From Adiantum capillus-veneris (Eukaryota; Streptophyta; Polypodiopsida; Polypodiales; Pteridaceae), in NCBI GenBank assembly GCA_014529385.2, contig CM043943.1, positions 156,608,747 through 156,672,746 of the forward strand: a stretch of 64,000 nt of DNA, written 5' to 3'. The translations under genes were made by a program, and so were the position numbers. The stretch's first letter is position 1. Every line of letters begins with the position of its first letter. Shown here piece by piece: positions 1 through 9,954 of this stretch. The notes beneath the pieces are model-generated. The model was not told where the DNA came from. It made no database searches and worked only from the letters and a program-made list of their open reading frames with translations.

Positions 1-15
1 CCCTCCCCCTTCGCC

Positions 16-1813
16 ATCTACGCCACGAGTTGTACCAACTTCCATGGAGACGATGGTCAAGTCGATGTTGGACATGATGGCACAACAACAAGAAACGAAT
101 CGAGTTGCTTTGGCACAACTAGCAAGAAAAGCAGAACAACAGGAAGCTAAGGACCATGAGCGCGACGAAAGAAATGAAAGAATTGCCGCACAACAAGAAG
201 CAAATCTCCTTGCTTTAGAACGCGAGCGCGATGAACGAAACGAAAGAAAAGCAGAAAGAAAGGCCGAGCGTGAAGCTCAAAGAGTGGCCTTGGAGGTCGA
301 GCGTGAGGCTCAAAGAGAACTACGCACTCAAGAATTGGTTCGTTCGAAGTTCGAACCAGCCAAAGATTGTGGGAGTTCCTCAAGTGGCGCAAGCCATGAT
401 GCGGATTCCAACCATCCAGTCACAGAGAAGTTGACTTTCAATAAGTATGATGGTAAGATGGATGCTATGGTTATTCATTCTTGGTTGCATCAATTTAATG
501 CTTATTTTGCGATACCTAAGAAGACAGGAAATAGCAAAGTTTTGACGGTAGCCATGTACCTTGCCGGTGATGCCATCGATTGATACCACGCATGGCAAGA
601 GGCACAGTTAGCCGTGCACCCAGAGGAAGCCGATTAATTCACGCCCCTTTCCTTCAATTGGGTTGATTTCCAAGACAAGCTCAAGGCGTGGTTTATGCCA
701 CCTCAGTACCTCGCACGATTGAAGGACGATTGGCGTGCTCTCAAGCAAAATGGTATGCCGGTTATGTCTTTTTCTAATCGTGTTTTGCAGCTAGGTACCC
801 AATTACGTAAGTCGGATGATGAACGTAAAGAGGCATTCCTTTTTGGATTAGACGACTATATCAAGTTTGATGTAGAAGTCTTCGATCCAATCGATCTCAA
901 CAAGGTGGTAGCGATTTTACGCCACGAGTTGTACCAACTTCCATGGAGATGATGGTCAAGTCGATGTTGGACATGATGGCACAACAACAAGAAACGAATC
1001 GAGTTGCTTTGGCACAACTAGCAAGAAAAGCAGAACAACAGGAAGCTAAGGACCATGAGCGCGACGAAAGAAATGAAAGAATTGCCGCACAACAAGAAGC
1101 AAATCGCCTTGCTTTAGAACGCGAGCGCGATGAACGAAACGAAAGAAAAGCAGAAAGAAAGGCCGAGCGTGAAGCTCAAAGAGTGGCCTTGGAGGTCGAG
1201 CGTGAGGCTCAAAGAGAACTACGCACTCAAGAATTGGTTCGTTCGAAGTTCGAACCAGCCAAAGATTGTGGGAGTTCCTCAAGTGGCGCAAGCCATGATG
1301 CGGATTCCAACCATCCAGTCACAGAGAAGTTGACTTTCAATAAGTATGATGGTAAGATGGATGCTATGGTTATTCATTCTTGGTTGCATCAATTTAATGC
1401 TTATTTTGCGATAACTAAGAAGACAGGAAATAGCAAAGTTTTGACGGTAGCCATGTACCTTGCCGGTGATGCCATCGATTGATACCACGCATGGCAAGAG
1501 GCACAGTTAGCCGTGCACCCAGAGGAAGCCGATTAATTCACGCCCCTTTCCTTCAATTGGGTTGATTTCCAAGACAAGCTCAAGGCGTGGTTTATGCCAC
1601 CTCAGTACCTCGCACGATTGAAGGACGATTGGCGTGCTCTTAAGCAAAATGGTATGCCGGTTATGTCTTTTTCTAATCGTGTTTTGCAGCTAGGTACCCA
1701 ATTACGTAAGTCGGATGATGAACGTAAAGAGGCATTCCTTTTTGGATTAGACGACTATATCAAGTTTGATGTAGAAGTCTTCGATCCAATCGATCTCAAC
1801 AAGGTGGTAGCGA
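16..1813 (+). repeat. 899-bp direct tandem duplication within gag
   Basis: Unit 1 is about 16-914 and unit 2 about 915-1813. The start of gag (44 and 943) and every later landmark are offset by exactly 899 bases. By eye only about four substitutions separate the units, for example ACG/ATG in the second gag codons and CCT/ACT near 514/1413. The junction near 914/915 joins the end of the gag core back to its own start. Both units carry the same two in-frame stops, so the gene was already broken when it duplicated. Confidence 0.93.
44..952 (+). pseudogene. gag-like ORF, upstream duplicate
   Basis: Reading from ATG 44 gives a Gln/Glu/Arg-rich, strongly helical N-terminal region (about residues 1-100, repeated ERDERNERK-type blocks, likely coiled coil), then a retrotransposon-gag core with FNKYDGKMDAMVIHSWLHQF. 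The frame is broken by TGA at 581-583, where a Trp codon would fit, and by TAA at 635-637, then continues in the same frame through FMPPQYLARLKDDW and FLFGLDDYIKFDVE to the duplication junction. It ends at 952 after running into the start of the second unit. Gag normally forms the particle that packages element RNA; this copy could give only a short N-terminal peptide. Confidence 0.8.
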
Positions 1814-2340
1814 TTTCTCTCGCACAGGAGATGAAGCACAACAAGAGAAAGCCTAAGGAGAATAAGACTTCCATAGTACCTCGCAGGCTTCTCAGAACCC
1901 TTAGAACGGCAAGAATGGTACCTCTTCTAACCAATCTTCCAACAGTCTCTGAAAAGAATTCTTCCAATGAATCTAAGGGTAAGGCTAACACAATTGCTAA
2001 ACCTAAGCTTACTCCAAATGAAAAGGTAGCACAAGGAATTGTAGGAGGATACATCACGTCGAAAGAGCAAAGCACTTATTCTAAGGAAGGTCGTTGTTTT
2101 CATTGTCACATTAAGGGTCACATAAAAAGAACATGTCCTAAGCTTGAATCGAATGAATCTAAAGAACCCACAGAACCCACTTCCTCTTTCAATGCAATTA
2201 ATGATAACACGAGTGTGCCCCAAGTTTCTCTTGACCCTCCCATTGATGATTCTCTCATTAAATGTTATGGTCAGGTTATGGTCAGGTGTCGGGGCAGCGT
2301 TTTGTCATATTGTTTGACTCAAGTAGTATGCATGATGTGA
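943..2340 (+). pseudogene. gag-like ORF, downstream duplicate, with zinc knuckle
   Basis: This second unit reads on past the duplicated part. It has the same helical N-terminus and gag core, with the same TGA (1480-1482) and TAA (1534-1536). It then gains a Lys/Ser-rich linker and a CX2CX4HX4C zinc knuckle at 2095-2136 (C-F-H-C ... H ... C), the nucleic-acid-binding motif of Gag nucleocapsid. The frame ends at 2340, but similarity passes into another frame near 2270-2290 at a small GGTCAGG duplication, so a frameshift separates gag from the protease. Without the three lesions it would be about 465 codons. Confidence 0.82.
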
Positions 2341-2606
2341 TCAATCCCTCTCTTGTTGAGAGAGCCCGCCTAGAAGTTAGTCAGAAATCTCCTCTCGAGG
2401 TTTCTGGCTTTGTTCCCGGTATGGACTCTCTCATCACGCAGGAGTGTCTTGGTGTGTTGTTTACAATTCAACAAGCTGCCTTCACTAGAAGATTTGTTGT
2501 CTCTCCTCTCTCAGGATGTGATATGATTTTGGGCATTCGATGGTTTCGTGATCTTAACCCTCTCATTGATTGGGAGGCTAACACTCACTCTCCATGCCAA
2601 AAGTGA
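2262..2606 (+). pseudogene. degenerate retroviral-type aspartic protease
   Basis: The frame holds GQRFVILFDSSSMHDVINPSL, where D at 2316-2318 is the expected catalytic aspartate. The third position of the D-[ST]-G signature is Ser (AGT) instead of Gly, explained by one G-to-A change. The second family hallmark, CDMILGIRWFRDLNPLIDW, is present near 2518-2574 and matches the usual ILG...W...P.IDW block of gypsy proteases. Loss of the Gly in the active-site loop should abolish activity. The frame ends at 2606 and coding-like sequence continues in frame +1, so there is a second frameshift. Confidence 0.72.
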
Positions 2607-3359
2607 TTCTCCCATTGTCATTCGTGGAGAGGACATTGTTCATTCTCCATCTCTCATTGCTAATATGCAGGACAAGATTGAACGGTCTCGGGAGAAGGAG
2701 ACTCTCTCAGTCTCTTCTTCTCCAAAGCAAGACACACATGATTTGCATAATGATAAGCATGATGATTTGACTGACAATGACAAGCATGATGATTTGCATG
2801 ATCAAGATGTGATTTCTCACAAGCATGATGAGTTGCATAAAGATGAGTGATTGTTCACAAGGATGATGTATTAGTGGATGCTTTTTCTAGTGAAGCTAAC
2901 CTCATTGTAGGTTCAATCAATCACGAAGAACCGATCTTGGCTTTCGAGTCGTGGTCCAAAGAACCCCCACAGGACGATTCGATCATTCAGGAAGAACCGA
3001 TCTTGGCTCTCGAGCCTAGGTCTAAAGAACCCTCACAGGAAGTTTTATGTGTTTGCATGATTGATACGCACGCATTGTACGAGTGTTTCATTCGTGATCG
3101 TTTCCTGTATTTTAGTCGACGTCTTTATGTGATCTCTTTTCCTAGGCATGACATATTGTACGTTGAGCACGTTTCACTCATGACTGAGCACGAATGTATG
3201 CGGATTTTTCATGAAAAGTTGAAAAGTATGCATTTACGGAAGTCACATTCCATGTCTCTTTCTTGGCATGACACATTTGTAGAAAGAGCACATGAAAGTA
3301 TGAGCACCAAGAATGGGCATTTCCGTTGTGAATTGCTACAGTTGATTGCTTTAGATTAA
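2548..3359 (+). pseudogene. acidic, internally repeated ORF region after the protease
   Basis: Two adjoining frames (2548-2850 and 2847-3359). The first contains three or four copies of a His/Asp/Lys motif of KHDDL type at about 2755-2850. The second begins with two copies of an EEPILA-x-E...SKEP block (about 2925-3040) and then a stretch rich in His, Arg and aromatic residues. I recognise no RT, RNase H, integrase or chromodomain. The position, where pol should begin, suggests either a spacer kept after pol was lost or an element-specific protein. Function unknown. Confidence 0.45.
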
Positions 3360-3782
3360 AAGAGAAATTCGATCTCATTGTTTGCGTGTGTGTGGTGAAC
3401 GGTTTAGCACTCCGTCTCTTTGTTCATCTACATTGCACGCATAGTCTTTGAGGAAGACAAGATTTTTTCCACTCACTTTACATGGAATAGGTATGTTCAT
3501 GGTTTTGTGTTGGAAATGGTTTCAGGAATTTTCGGCCATGGAGATTCTTGAAGAAGAACAAAGCATGACTCTCGACGAAGTTGAAGCATTGAAGGAGCCA
3601 CAAAAGACTGTGTGTCGCTTTTGGCGCGGCCCAAAGAAGCAAGCGTTGCAGATCTTTATGAAGTTCAAGTATCGCACGACCCACACATCAGAGTGGGCCG
3701 GCGAAGAGTCCCTTCCAAGATTCCGGATGCTATTGGCGATCTCCCTCGACGCCATACAGTTTGGTACCAGTACCTCACTTTG
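3360..3782 (+). other. coding-like remnant before the polypurine tract
   Basis: A 111-codon frame (3448-3783) and a second frame (3612-3902) overlap here. The second reads VADLYEVQVSHDPHIRVG and TVWYQYLTLKRRG just before the polypurine tract, which could be a remnant of the C-terminus of a longer polyprotein. No named domain is visible. Confidence 0.3.
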
Positions 3783-3794
3783 AAAAGGAGGGGA
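3783..3794 (+). promoter_or_regulatory. polypurine tract
   Basis: AAAAGGAGGGGA lies immediately left of the TGTCAC that opens the LTR. This is the expected place and composition for the plus-strand primer of an LTR element. Confidence 0.8.
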
Positions 3795-4105
3795 TGTCAC
3801 GTGACACATCGAACCCTATGTGTCCGTGGACAAGCTACAGCACAACAAGGGTTCAGTCAGTCCAGTCAATCTAGATTTAGAAGTGATCTGGCACTTTTGT
3901 GAGTCTATTCGTAGACCGTGCATGCCCAGTCACTTAGTGTAGATGCATATTCTTTGGTTGCACACAGCATGATCATAAGCATTTCCATCAGAATCCATCA
4001 AAATCCTTAAGGGGAATTTTGCAGTGCATTTAGCTTATTTTACCTATTTTTGACATTTTTCACTACTTTTGTTGGAAAATAGGTAGGGTAAATTGAGTAA
4101 GTTTG

Positions 4106-4113
4106 TATATAAG
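4106..4113 (+). promoter_or_regulatory. candidate TATA box of the LTR
   Basis: TATATAAG about 310 bases into the LTR, upstream of the repeat-rich part, is in a sensible place for U3/R promoter function. Inferred from motif and position only. Confidence 0.45.
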
Positions 4114-4224
4114 CAAACCTAGACTAACACTATTTGGCAGAAGAGGCAACAGGAGCCAAGCTCAGCAGGCAACTTCTCCAACAAGACCCTTGGTGGATTT
4201 CCTCCAAGCAAGAATCAAGACCCT

Positions 4225-4640
4225 TGCCCTAGCGTTTTCTCATCAGTAGATCACCGCGACGGAAGCAAGCTTAGACCTAGCGTTTCCACTCAGCATCATC
4301 GCAAGAACCCCCAGTAGATAGCGTTTTTGCAGAGCTTTGACCTAGCGTTTTTGAGATCCCCTGGCCTAGCGTTTTTGCAGAGATATGCAGCCCTAGCGTT
4401 TTTGAAGACCTCAGCCTTTGCAGATTTTAGACATCGCCATTTTCAGCAGTAGAAGACCATCAAGATCAGCCCCTAAAGAAGTAGCAGATTCAGTCGGAAA
4501 GACCATCAGTTTTCAGCCTAAAGAAACTTTAGTTTTCAGCCCTAAACCTGCAGATTTTCAGCGTCAAAGACTCACAGAAAACAGCCCCCAAATCAGCGTT
4601 TATGGACTAGTCGCAGATTTCAGCCCATAGCGTTTTTGGA
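4225..4640 (+). repeat. interspersed CTAGCGTTTTT repeats inside the LTR
   Basis: The core TAGCGTTT recurs at least seven times over about 410 bases, usually preceded by CC or GACC and followed by GCAGA or a CAG-rich segment. Spacing is irregular (about 25-110 bases), so it is an interspersed motif and not a clean tandem array. Related AGCGTTT occurs near 4590. Confidence 0.7.
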
Positions 4641-4770
4641 CAGCAGTAGAAGATTGCAGATTTCAGCCCTTAGGTCGACCTTTCATCACTGTCGTTATCG
4701 CCGCCATAGCTTAGACTTGCATCAGTCACATGCATTCCATTTGTACCAGATTGTGCAATCATAAGTAGAC

Positions 4771-4790
4771 CACTCTCGTCGACGAGAGTG
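4771..4790. repeat. 20-bp perfect palindrome
   Basis: CACTCTCGTCGACGAGAGTG equals its own reverse complement. It sits in the presumed R/U5 part of the LTR, just before GGGGCCTTCGG, so the RNA could fold into a short hairpin. Confidence 0.85.
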
Positions 4791-4900
4791 GGGCCTTCGG
4801 AGGAGGGTTTTACAACGTCTCTGGTGTCGTATCTCTCTCCTCTCTCTATCTCTCAGTCTCATACACTTGCACGCAGTGTCCATTCACTTTGTTTGTAATC

Positions 4901-6581
4901 ATTGCACTCTCTCATTAAGAACGGAAGGCTCTCCCTTCCATAAGAACAAAAGGAACCTTGAGCACAGCTCGGAGCACTCATCTTGAGCAAAGCGCAAACA
5001 ATCATTCCGCTGCACCTAACATTGGTGGTGTGTATACACTTCAAAATTGTGGTTTTGAAGAGTTATTTGGTGAGTGTGGAAGCTCTGTTCCTCAAGCGCA
5101 TTGGTCGGCCTGTGCTGTAATACCATGCCAGGACAGGTGCTTTCTAGTTTTGATGGAGGTCTTTTGGGTGATCGTGTTTGTAAATTCCCAAGGATCACTT
5201 GCCTTTGAATCGTGGTGTTGTGGGAGTTCTTTTGATACCGTTTGTGGTGCTGATCTTGTGTTTTGAGCGCTATTGGGAGACATTGCTATTGAGGTGCCCC
5301 TTGTCTTGTTTTCCCAACACCGTCTCTTGCTCCTTCCCTCATAAAGAGAGTGTTCATTCACTTGTGCGAAAAGCACTACCATATCTTCCTATCCATAGTA
5401 GCAGGTAATCTGTGGGAGAACTATCGGATACGAGATCAATTTTTGATCTTGCGGATGGTTGATCAAACTAGCTTATCACATAAGATAATGTTGCAACTTG
5501 ACTCTACTCTCATAAACACTCGAGAGTGATCGGTCCTAGTTAGACATATGTATACTGTGTGCCAAAAAAAAAAAACGCACTTTATGATTTCCTCAAAGAT
5601 GTAACTTTGATCAAAGATCCTTTCCTCTCTCTTAAGGTTTGAGGGTCTTCTGTTTGAAATCTTAGGCGCTAGATTGAATTCCCTTACTCCAAAACTTTCT
5701 CCGGATAACAACATATCCTTCGAGGAGAGGTAACAAAAATTTGTGGCTTCCGTGTTCAATGGTTCCCAACCACTGTGGGGATTAGATTCGTCTACGCGAA
5801 AGTGTAGACTTTCAACTTGCATGGCTGACACCATCCGTTGCAAAGTATCTTGCGGATGCGTCTACGAAGTTCGAGTAAAAGTCCTTAGTTGAATTTCTTC
5901 ATGTTTTCTTGATCAGAGAGGTTCAAGAATGGAGCTACCTTAGCAAGTGTGAACCAATACTGGTCCACGTAATTTGTGACTCGCTCGTGCTCCTATTGGG
6001 CAAACCGATCCCAATCTTCTCTGATACCTTCCTTGAAGTGTAGAGGATTTTTTTTTTCCCGAGAAAACTTAACCTTGAATTGAATCCAAATCTTGTTTTG
6101 AATTCCTTGCAAAGCTTTGGTATACCACCAAGTACTTGCAATTGCGCTGAGGTATTTGGTCATCTGCCTCATCTTCGACGCTTCTGAGAAATTGCGTTTG
6201 CAAAGGCAACTTCAAATTGTTGTATGAAAGCGGTAGCTTTTGGGACATCTTCCCATCGGTAGCTTTTGGGACATCTCCCTTCCGTCAAAAGTATCAAACT
6301 TGATTGGAGTGTGTTTTGAAGGCAACTTCAAACTGTTGTATGAAAGCGGTAGCTTTTGGGACATCTTCCCATCGGTAGCTTTTGGGACATCTCCCTTCCG
6401 TCAAAAGTATCAAACTTGATTGGAGTGTGTTTTGAGGTCTAGCGACCTTCTTCATATCCTTCCCGAAATGACGATATTTCTTGGCTATGATTCTGAACTT
6501 GATGTTCATGGGTATTATGAAAGAGGAATGAGGTGAGACCATGGATGATAAGGAAAATTCTTTCAGATTTTTGAATTTCAA
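4901..6581. other. unassigned sequence
   Basis: Apart from the 116-bp tandem duplication listed separately, I see no gene or recognisable element. The first about 500 bases may still belong to the gypsy-like LTR. Short frames on both strands lack any recognisable protein. Confidence 0.4.
6205..6436. repeat. 116-bp tandem duplication
   Basis: Two units, 6205-6320 and 6321-6436, are almost identical (one T/C difference near the start). Each unit itself holds two copies of a CGGTAGCTTTTGGGACATCT sub-repeat about 27 bases apart. Confidence 0.92.
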
Positions 6582-6645
6582 CAAGTGCTAAAAGTCTATC
6601 CTAGTTTGTTCTTTTCAACTAGCACGTGGTGCCATCCCATTACAG

Positions 6646-6657
6646 TGGTATCAGAGC
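6646..6657 (+). promoter_or_regulatory. primer binding site for initiator tRNA-Met
   Basis: TGGTATCAGAGC begins two bases after the LTR end (TTACA at 6640-6644) and matches the complement of the 3' end of plant initiator tRNA-Met, the usual primer of plant LTR elements. Confidence 0.85.
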
Positions 6658-7006
6658 TTGAGGCGTTTTTTTCCCCTAGAAGCACACCGATCCCTTTTGA
6701 ACAGACAAGGACAAAATGGTGCTTCTAGATTCTTGAGAGTATCCGTAGTTCCTCCTTGACGAACTGTGTGTCATCCTCTTGAGGCACCCTCAGTAGAACC
6801 TCCCAATCCTGCAAAGCTTTTAGCAGTTTTTGACCTACATGTTGCTAGATCTATTGCCTCAGGTTTTTCCTCGTAGGGCACCAGAAAGTACCGTGTGCAG
6901 AGTGTTTAGTTGTATTTGGGAACCTTGTGAACGACGTAAACTTTGGTTTGGGGAGCGTTTGCTTGTATCTAGATGTTCTTGTATTTGTTTGCACACGTGT
7001 TTGGTT

Positions 7007-7527
7007 GTATCTAGTTGGTGATGGGTTTGAGTCATTAAAACCCCAACTTTGGACAACCAGCCGAGCAATTGCTGATGTGTCTATTGTACAGTCAGGTAGC
7101 GTATATCATGGAAATAATACTGATGTGGTAGATTTTCAGATTGCCCGCACTTCACGGTAGTTGCTAATGTGGCACTGTACGGATTGCATTTTAGTGAATA
7201 GCCCTGGAGCTCTTAGAAGTTGAAGCTTTTCATTACAAATGCTTTTTAAGGCCAGGGCCTTTAAATAATTAGGGGTCTCACCCTAGGATTGCAGATTTGT
7301 AAAAAGCAAAGCAAAGCTGCGAACTTGTAACGTGTTGAAGCAGTATAAAGAAATACTGAAAGGGGCACTAGGGTTTTGGGGCCAGTGCTCTCTGGGAGTG
7401 GAACTCTGCCACTCCATGTCTCTCGTGTGAATTTTCTCCCTCTTTCTCTTTGTTCAGTTGTTTTGAAGTGTTAAAAGTCTATCCCAGACTGTTCTTTTCA
7501 GTTTGCACGTGGTGCCATCCCGTTACA
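7007..7527 (+). repeat. family D LTR (about 521 bp)
   Basis: It begins TGTATCTAGTTGGTGATGG and ends CGTTACA. Over its length it aligns with the reverse complement of 7926-8468, including a shared GGGCCTTTAAATA segment, GGGGCACYAGGGTTTTGG, and GTGGAACTCTGCCACTCC. The last segment is also found near 51210. Confidence 0.75.
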
Positions 7528-7916
7528 CCATCCTTGAAGTCCTTGGGTTGATGTGGTACAAGTCCAGGAGGTGGTGGCGACGGTGGTGGCAAAGGAGGTT
7601 GCACCAGGTAGAAGTCAAATGGGTTGCACCCGTGTTCCTGAAAACTCCCTCAATTGGAATAGAACTCTATGTGGGTTGTCGAGAGGAGGCCCTTGTGCTT
7701 TCTGGTGCTGGAGGAGGAAAAGCCTGAGCAACAGAGGTGGCAACATGTAGTCGAGAAATTGTTGAAAGCTCTGCAGAATTGGGAGGTTTTGTAGAGGGTG
7801 CTTCAAGAGTACGTTAGGGAGCTCGTCAAGGAGGAACTGCAGATACTTTTTAGAATCAAGAGGCGCCACCTTGTCGTGCATGTTTTGAATGGGAGAAGAG
7901 CAGATGCGTAAAGCTT

Positions 7917-7924
7917 TGATACCA
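7917..7924 (-). promoter_or_regulatory. primer binding site (minus-strand D copy)
   Basis: TGGTATCA on the minus strand, one base after the LTR end, followed by AAGC. It is the same initiator tRNA-Met type of site as in the plus copy. Confidence 0.75.
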
Positions 7925-7925
7925 C

Positions 7926-8468
7926 TGTAATAGGAGGGCACCATGTGCCAATTGAAAAGAACAGTATGGAACAAACTTTTAGCACTTCAAACAGCTGAAC
8001 AGAAAGAGAGAGAGAGAGAATCCATGCGAGAGACATGGAGTGGCAGAGTTCCACTCCTAGAGAGGACTGGCTCCAAAACCCTGGTGCCCCTTAAATTTTA
8101 TTTATATTGCTTGAATGAGGTACACAGTTGGGGGCTCTACTTTACTTCCCTGAACACTGGAATGTGAGATTGAGACCCTCCTTTACATATTTAAAGGCCC
8201 TTTGCCTAAAAGCAACTCACTGAAAAGCTGCTGCTTCCAAACGCTGGCGCCCTCTGGGATGTTTCATATAACGTGGGCGTTCGTACAGTGCCATGTCAGC
8301 AACTTCAGCGAATTGCGGGCAGTCCATACAATCAACTACATGTGATTTGCACTGCTGGGCCGTATGATTTCCACGCCAGCAGTTATTGAGTCCTCGGCTA
8401 GGTGTCCATAAGTTAGGGTCTTAAATGGCTCTAGCCCCCTAGGGGGGCCACGTCACCAAATTGTGACA
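7926..8468 (-). repeat. family D LTR (about 543 bp), minus strand
   Basis: On the minus strand it runs from TGTCACAATTTGGTGACG to CTCCTATTACA. It aligns with the 7007-7527 LTR with many substitutions and several small indels, so the copies are old. Confidence 0.75.
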
Positions 8469-9954
8469 GTGTTGGGGAGGGAGAGAGGAGATCCCTTTCA
8501 CAGCATGGTGTCCTCCTGATGGTGTGCTTATATGTTGATGTGTGTTTGTATGTAGTTAGGTGCATCTTTTTACGGGTATGCGTATGAGGTTGTATGTAAG
8601 TGTGTATAAAAACTTCGTGTATGCACACATAGATGTGTGTGTGTGTGTGGAAGCTCCATTTCGCTCCTACACAGCCCCAAGTCACCTTGGGCTGATGATA
8701 GATGTATAGGTAGGCCTACATCTGACAACTTGACTGAAGATGACTCATACTTTTGACTGCTTCCTGAGATCCGCTTGGCTGATCCGATCAGGGCTGATCG
8801 AAGACTGTTTTGAGGCTTCCATAAGTGCACATCTCATTGTGTGTGGATCCGACTGGCATGAAACCAGAGATGGACATGCTACTCATGCTACAATCGTTCA
8901 TGCAAAGAGAATTGGGGGGCAGACATAATCAATGTTATGGATTCCTTCTTGGCATGGTCTAAGGAGCAGACTCGCAGAGATGCAAGCCTACAACCTCCTA
9001 GGGTCTCCTATGTTAAGGGGTCACAGGACAAGGACATTATAAATTCTTGAGATATACATGACGATGTCTAGAGGATCCTTTATAGGCACAATTTCCGTAT
9101 CCAGCACGCAGTTGCATAACATGCAGACATTCATTTGCATGGTTCAAGGAAGAAAGTACAAGTTGATATGGTACCGAATCTATGGGTTGAGGGGTTTTAT
9201 AGGCACTCAACTGTTAGGGTCGAAAGGAGATTGGGCTAGCCTCCTTTTACGCAAACATCACGTAGATGTTACTCTATGTGCTACCCAAACATGCTACTTC
9301 GGAGCAAAGGCAAGTTTACAAGAGCCTAGGGGATCGTTGTCTGGCAACTTTGTGATCTTGTTTGAGGACTTTGTGACCAACTGTGCATAATCTCTTTGCA
9401 TGATGATTGCACCAGGGATTATCTGTTGTTAAATATTAAATATTTGTGGGGCATTCGGTGGCATTGGAATGTAGCTTAGATCATGAAGGTACAGAGGTCT
9501 TCGGTCTTGTGCTGACAGATTTGGAAATCACGAGACATGCACCATGTGTACTAGATGCTTCATTCAAATCTGCAGGTACTCAAAACAGATGGTCAAAATT
9601 GAGGAGGAATTTCTAATTGTGGGAGGAGGGATTGTTGATTATGGGCTTATGACACCCATCAAGCCTCCCTAACGTGCACTTTTCTTGGAGCTTCAATTGT
9701 TAACACCATCAGTTTGTGATGGTACATTCTTTTGGTATTTATATAAATCTTTAAGGTTGTTTATGACGTTCATTGGCATGGTGGTCTTTTTTCACTTGCT
9801 TGCTCTCCTCTGTGCTCGAATCTCCTTGTGCTGCTGGTATCTGTCTTTTTTATCGTGCTGGTCTGGCGCTATCTTTATTTATTGCTTCATCGTGGTGCTG
9901 CTTTGAAAGGTGGAACACAGCGTTGTATTAAATTCCTAACGGAGGCTTGGGATT
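8469..9954. other. unassigned sequence
   Basis: Short GT run at 8634-8648. No recognised gene, although plus-strand frames of 60-110 codons exist (for example 9058-9390) without any known domain. Nothing further supported. Confidence 0.4.

Larger units (their letters stand above)
1..4900 (+). mobile_element. Ty3/gypsy-like LTR element without pol, 3' part
   Basis: Order seen: Gag-like frames, a CCHC zinc knuckle, a degenerate aspartic protease, about 1.1 kb of acidic and unassigned coding-like sequence, a polypurine tract (3783-3794), then an LTR beginning TGTCAC at 3795. No reverse transcriptase, RNase H or integrase motif is visible between the protease and the polypurine tract, a distance of about 1.2 kb where a gypsy pol would need about 3 kb. 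The 5' LTR and primer site lie left of the window. The right LTR edge is not clear, so 4900 is only a minimum estimate. Assignment to gypsy rests on the gag / zinc knuckle / protease style and is inferred. It could be a deleted autonomous copy or a gag-only non-autonomous family. Confidence 0.7.
3795..4900 (+). repeat. 3' LTR of the gypsy-like element (right edge uncertain)
   Basis: It opens with TGTCACGTGACA, a 12-bp palindrome, directly after the polypurine tract. A TATA-like TATATAAG at 4106-4113 is followed by a transcribed-looking region with many copies of CCTAGCGTTTTT-type sequence (4225-4640), a 20-bp palindrome at 4771-4790 and a CT-rich stretch (about 4830-4860). No clear terminal CA with a matching left LTR can be seen because the left LTR is outside the window. 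The LTR could extend to about 5400. Confidence 0.6.
6582..7527 (+). mobile_element. family D LTR element, deleted copy, plus strand
   Basis: A truncated left LTR end (6582-6644) is followed by a primer site (6646-6657), only about 360 bases of internal sequence, and a right LTR (7007-7527). The last 60 bases of both LTRs align (AAAAGTCTATCC... GTGGTGCCATCCC.TTACA). The internal part aligns with the reverse complement of 7530-7915, so it is the start of a gag region and not random sequence. Most of the internal region is missing, so the copy cannot code for anything. Confidence 0.75.
7528..8468 (-). mobile_element. family D LTR element, deleted copy, minus strand
   Basis: Reading the minus strand: LTR 8468 down to 7926, primer site 7924-7917 (TGGTATCA), then about 390 bases of a gag-like region down to 7528, where it abuts the plus-strand copy. 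The minus-strand frame 7615-7974 reads through HDKVAPLDSKKYLQFLLDEL, and the plus-strand copy has a decayed version of the same region. The 3' half of the element is absent. The two copies thus form a head-opposed pair with no spacer. Confidence 0.72.

Noticed and set aside
6646-6657. TGGTATCAGAGC sequences taken as part of tRNA genes
   Set aside because: They match only the 3' end of initiator tRNA-Met and sit directly after LTR ends here and at 29214 and 42162; they are primer sites.
8463-8468. A DNA transposon terminal repeat at the GTGACA / TGTCAC pairs
   Set aside because: These are LTR ends of family D in opposite orientation, shown by adjacent primer sites and full LTR alignment.
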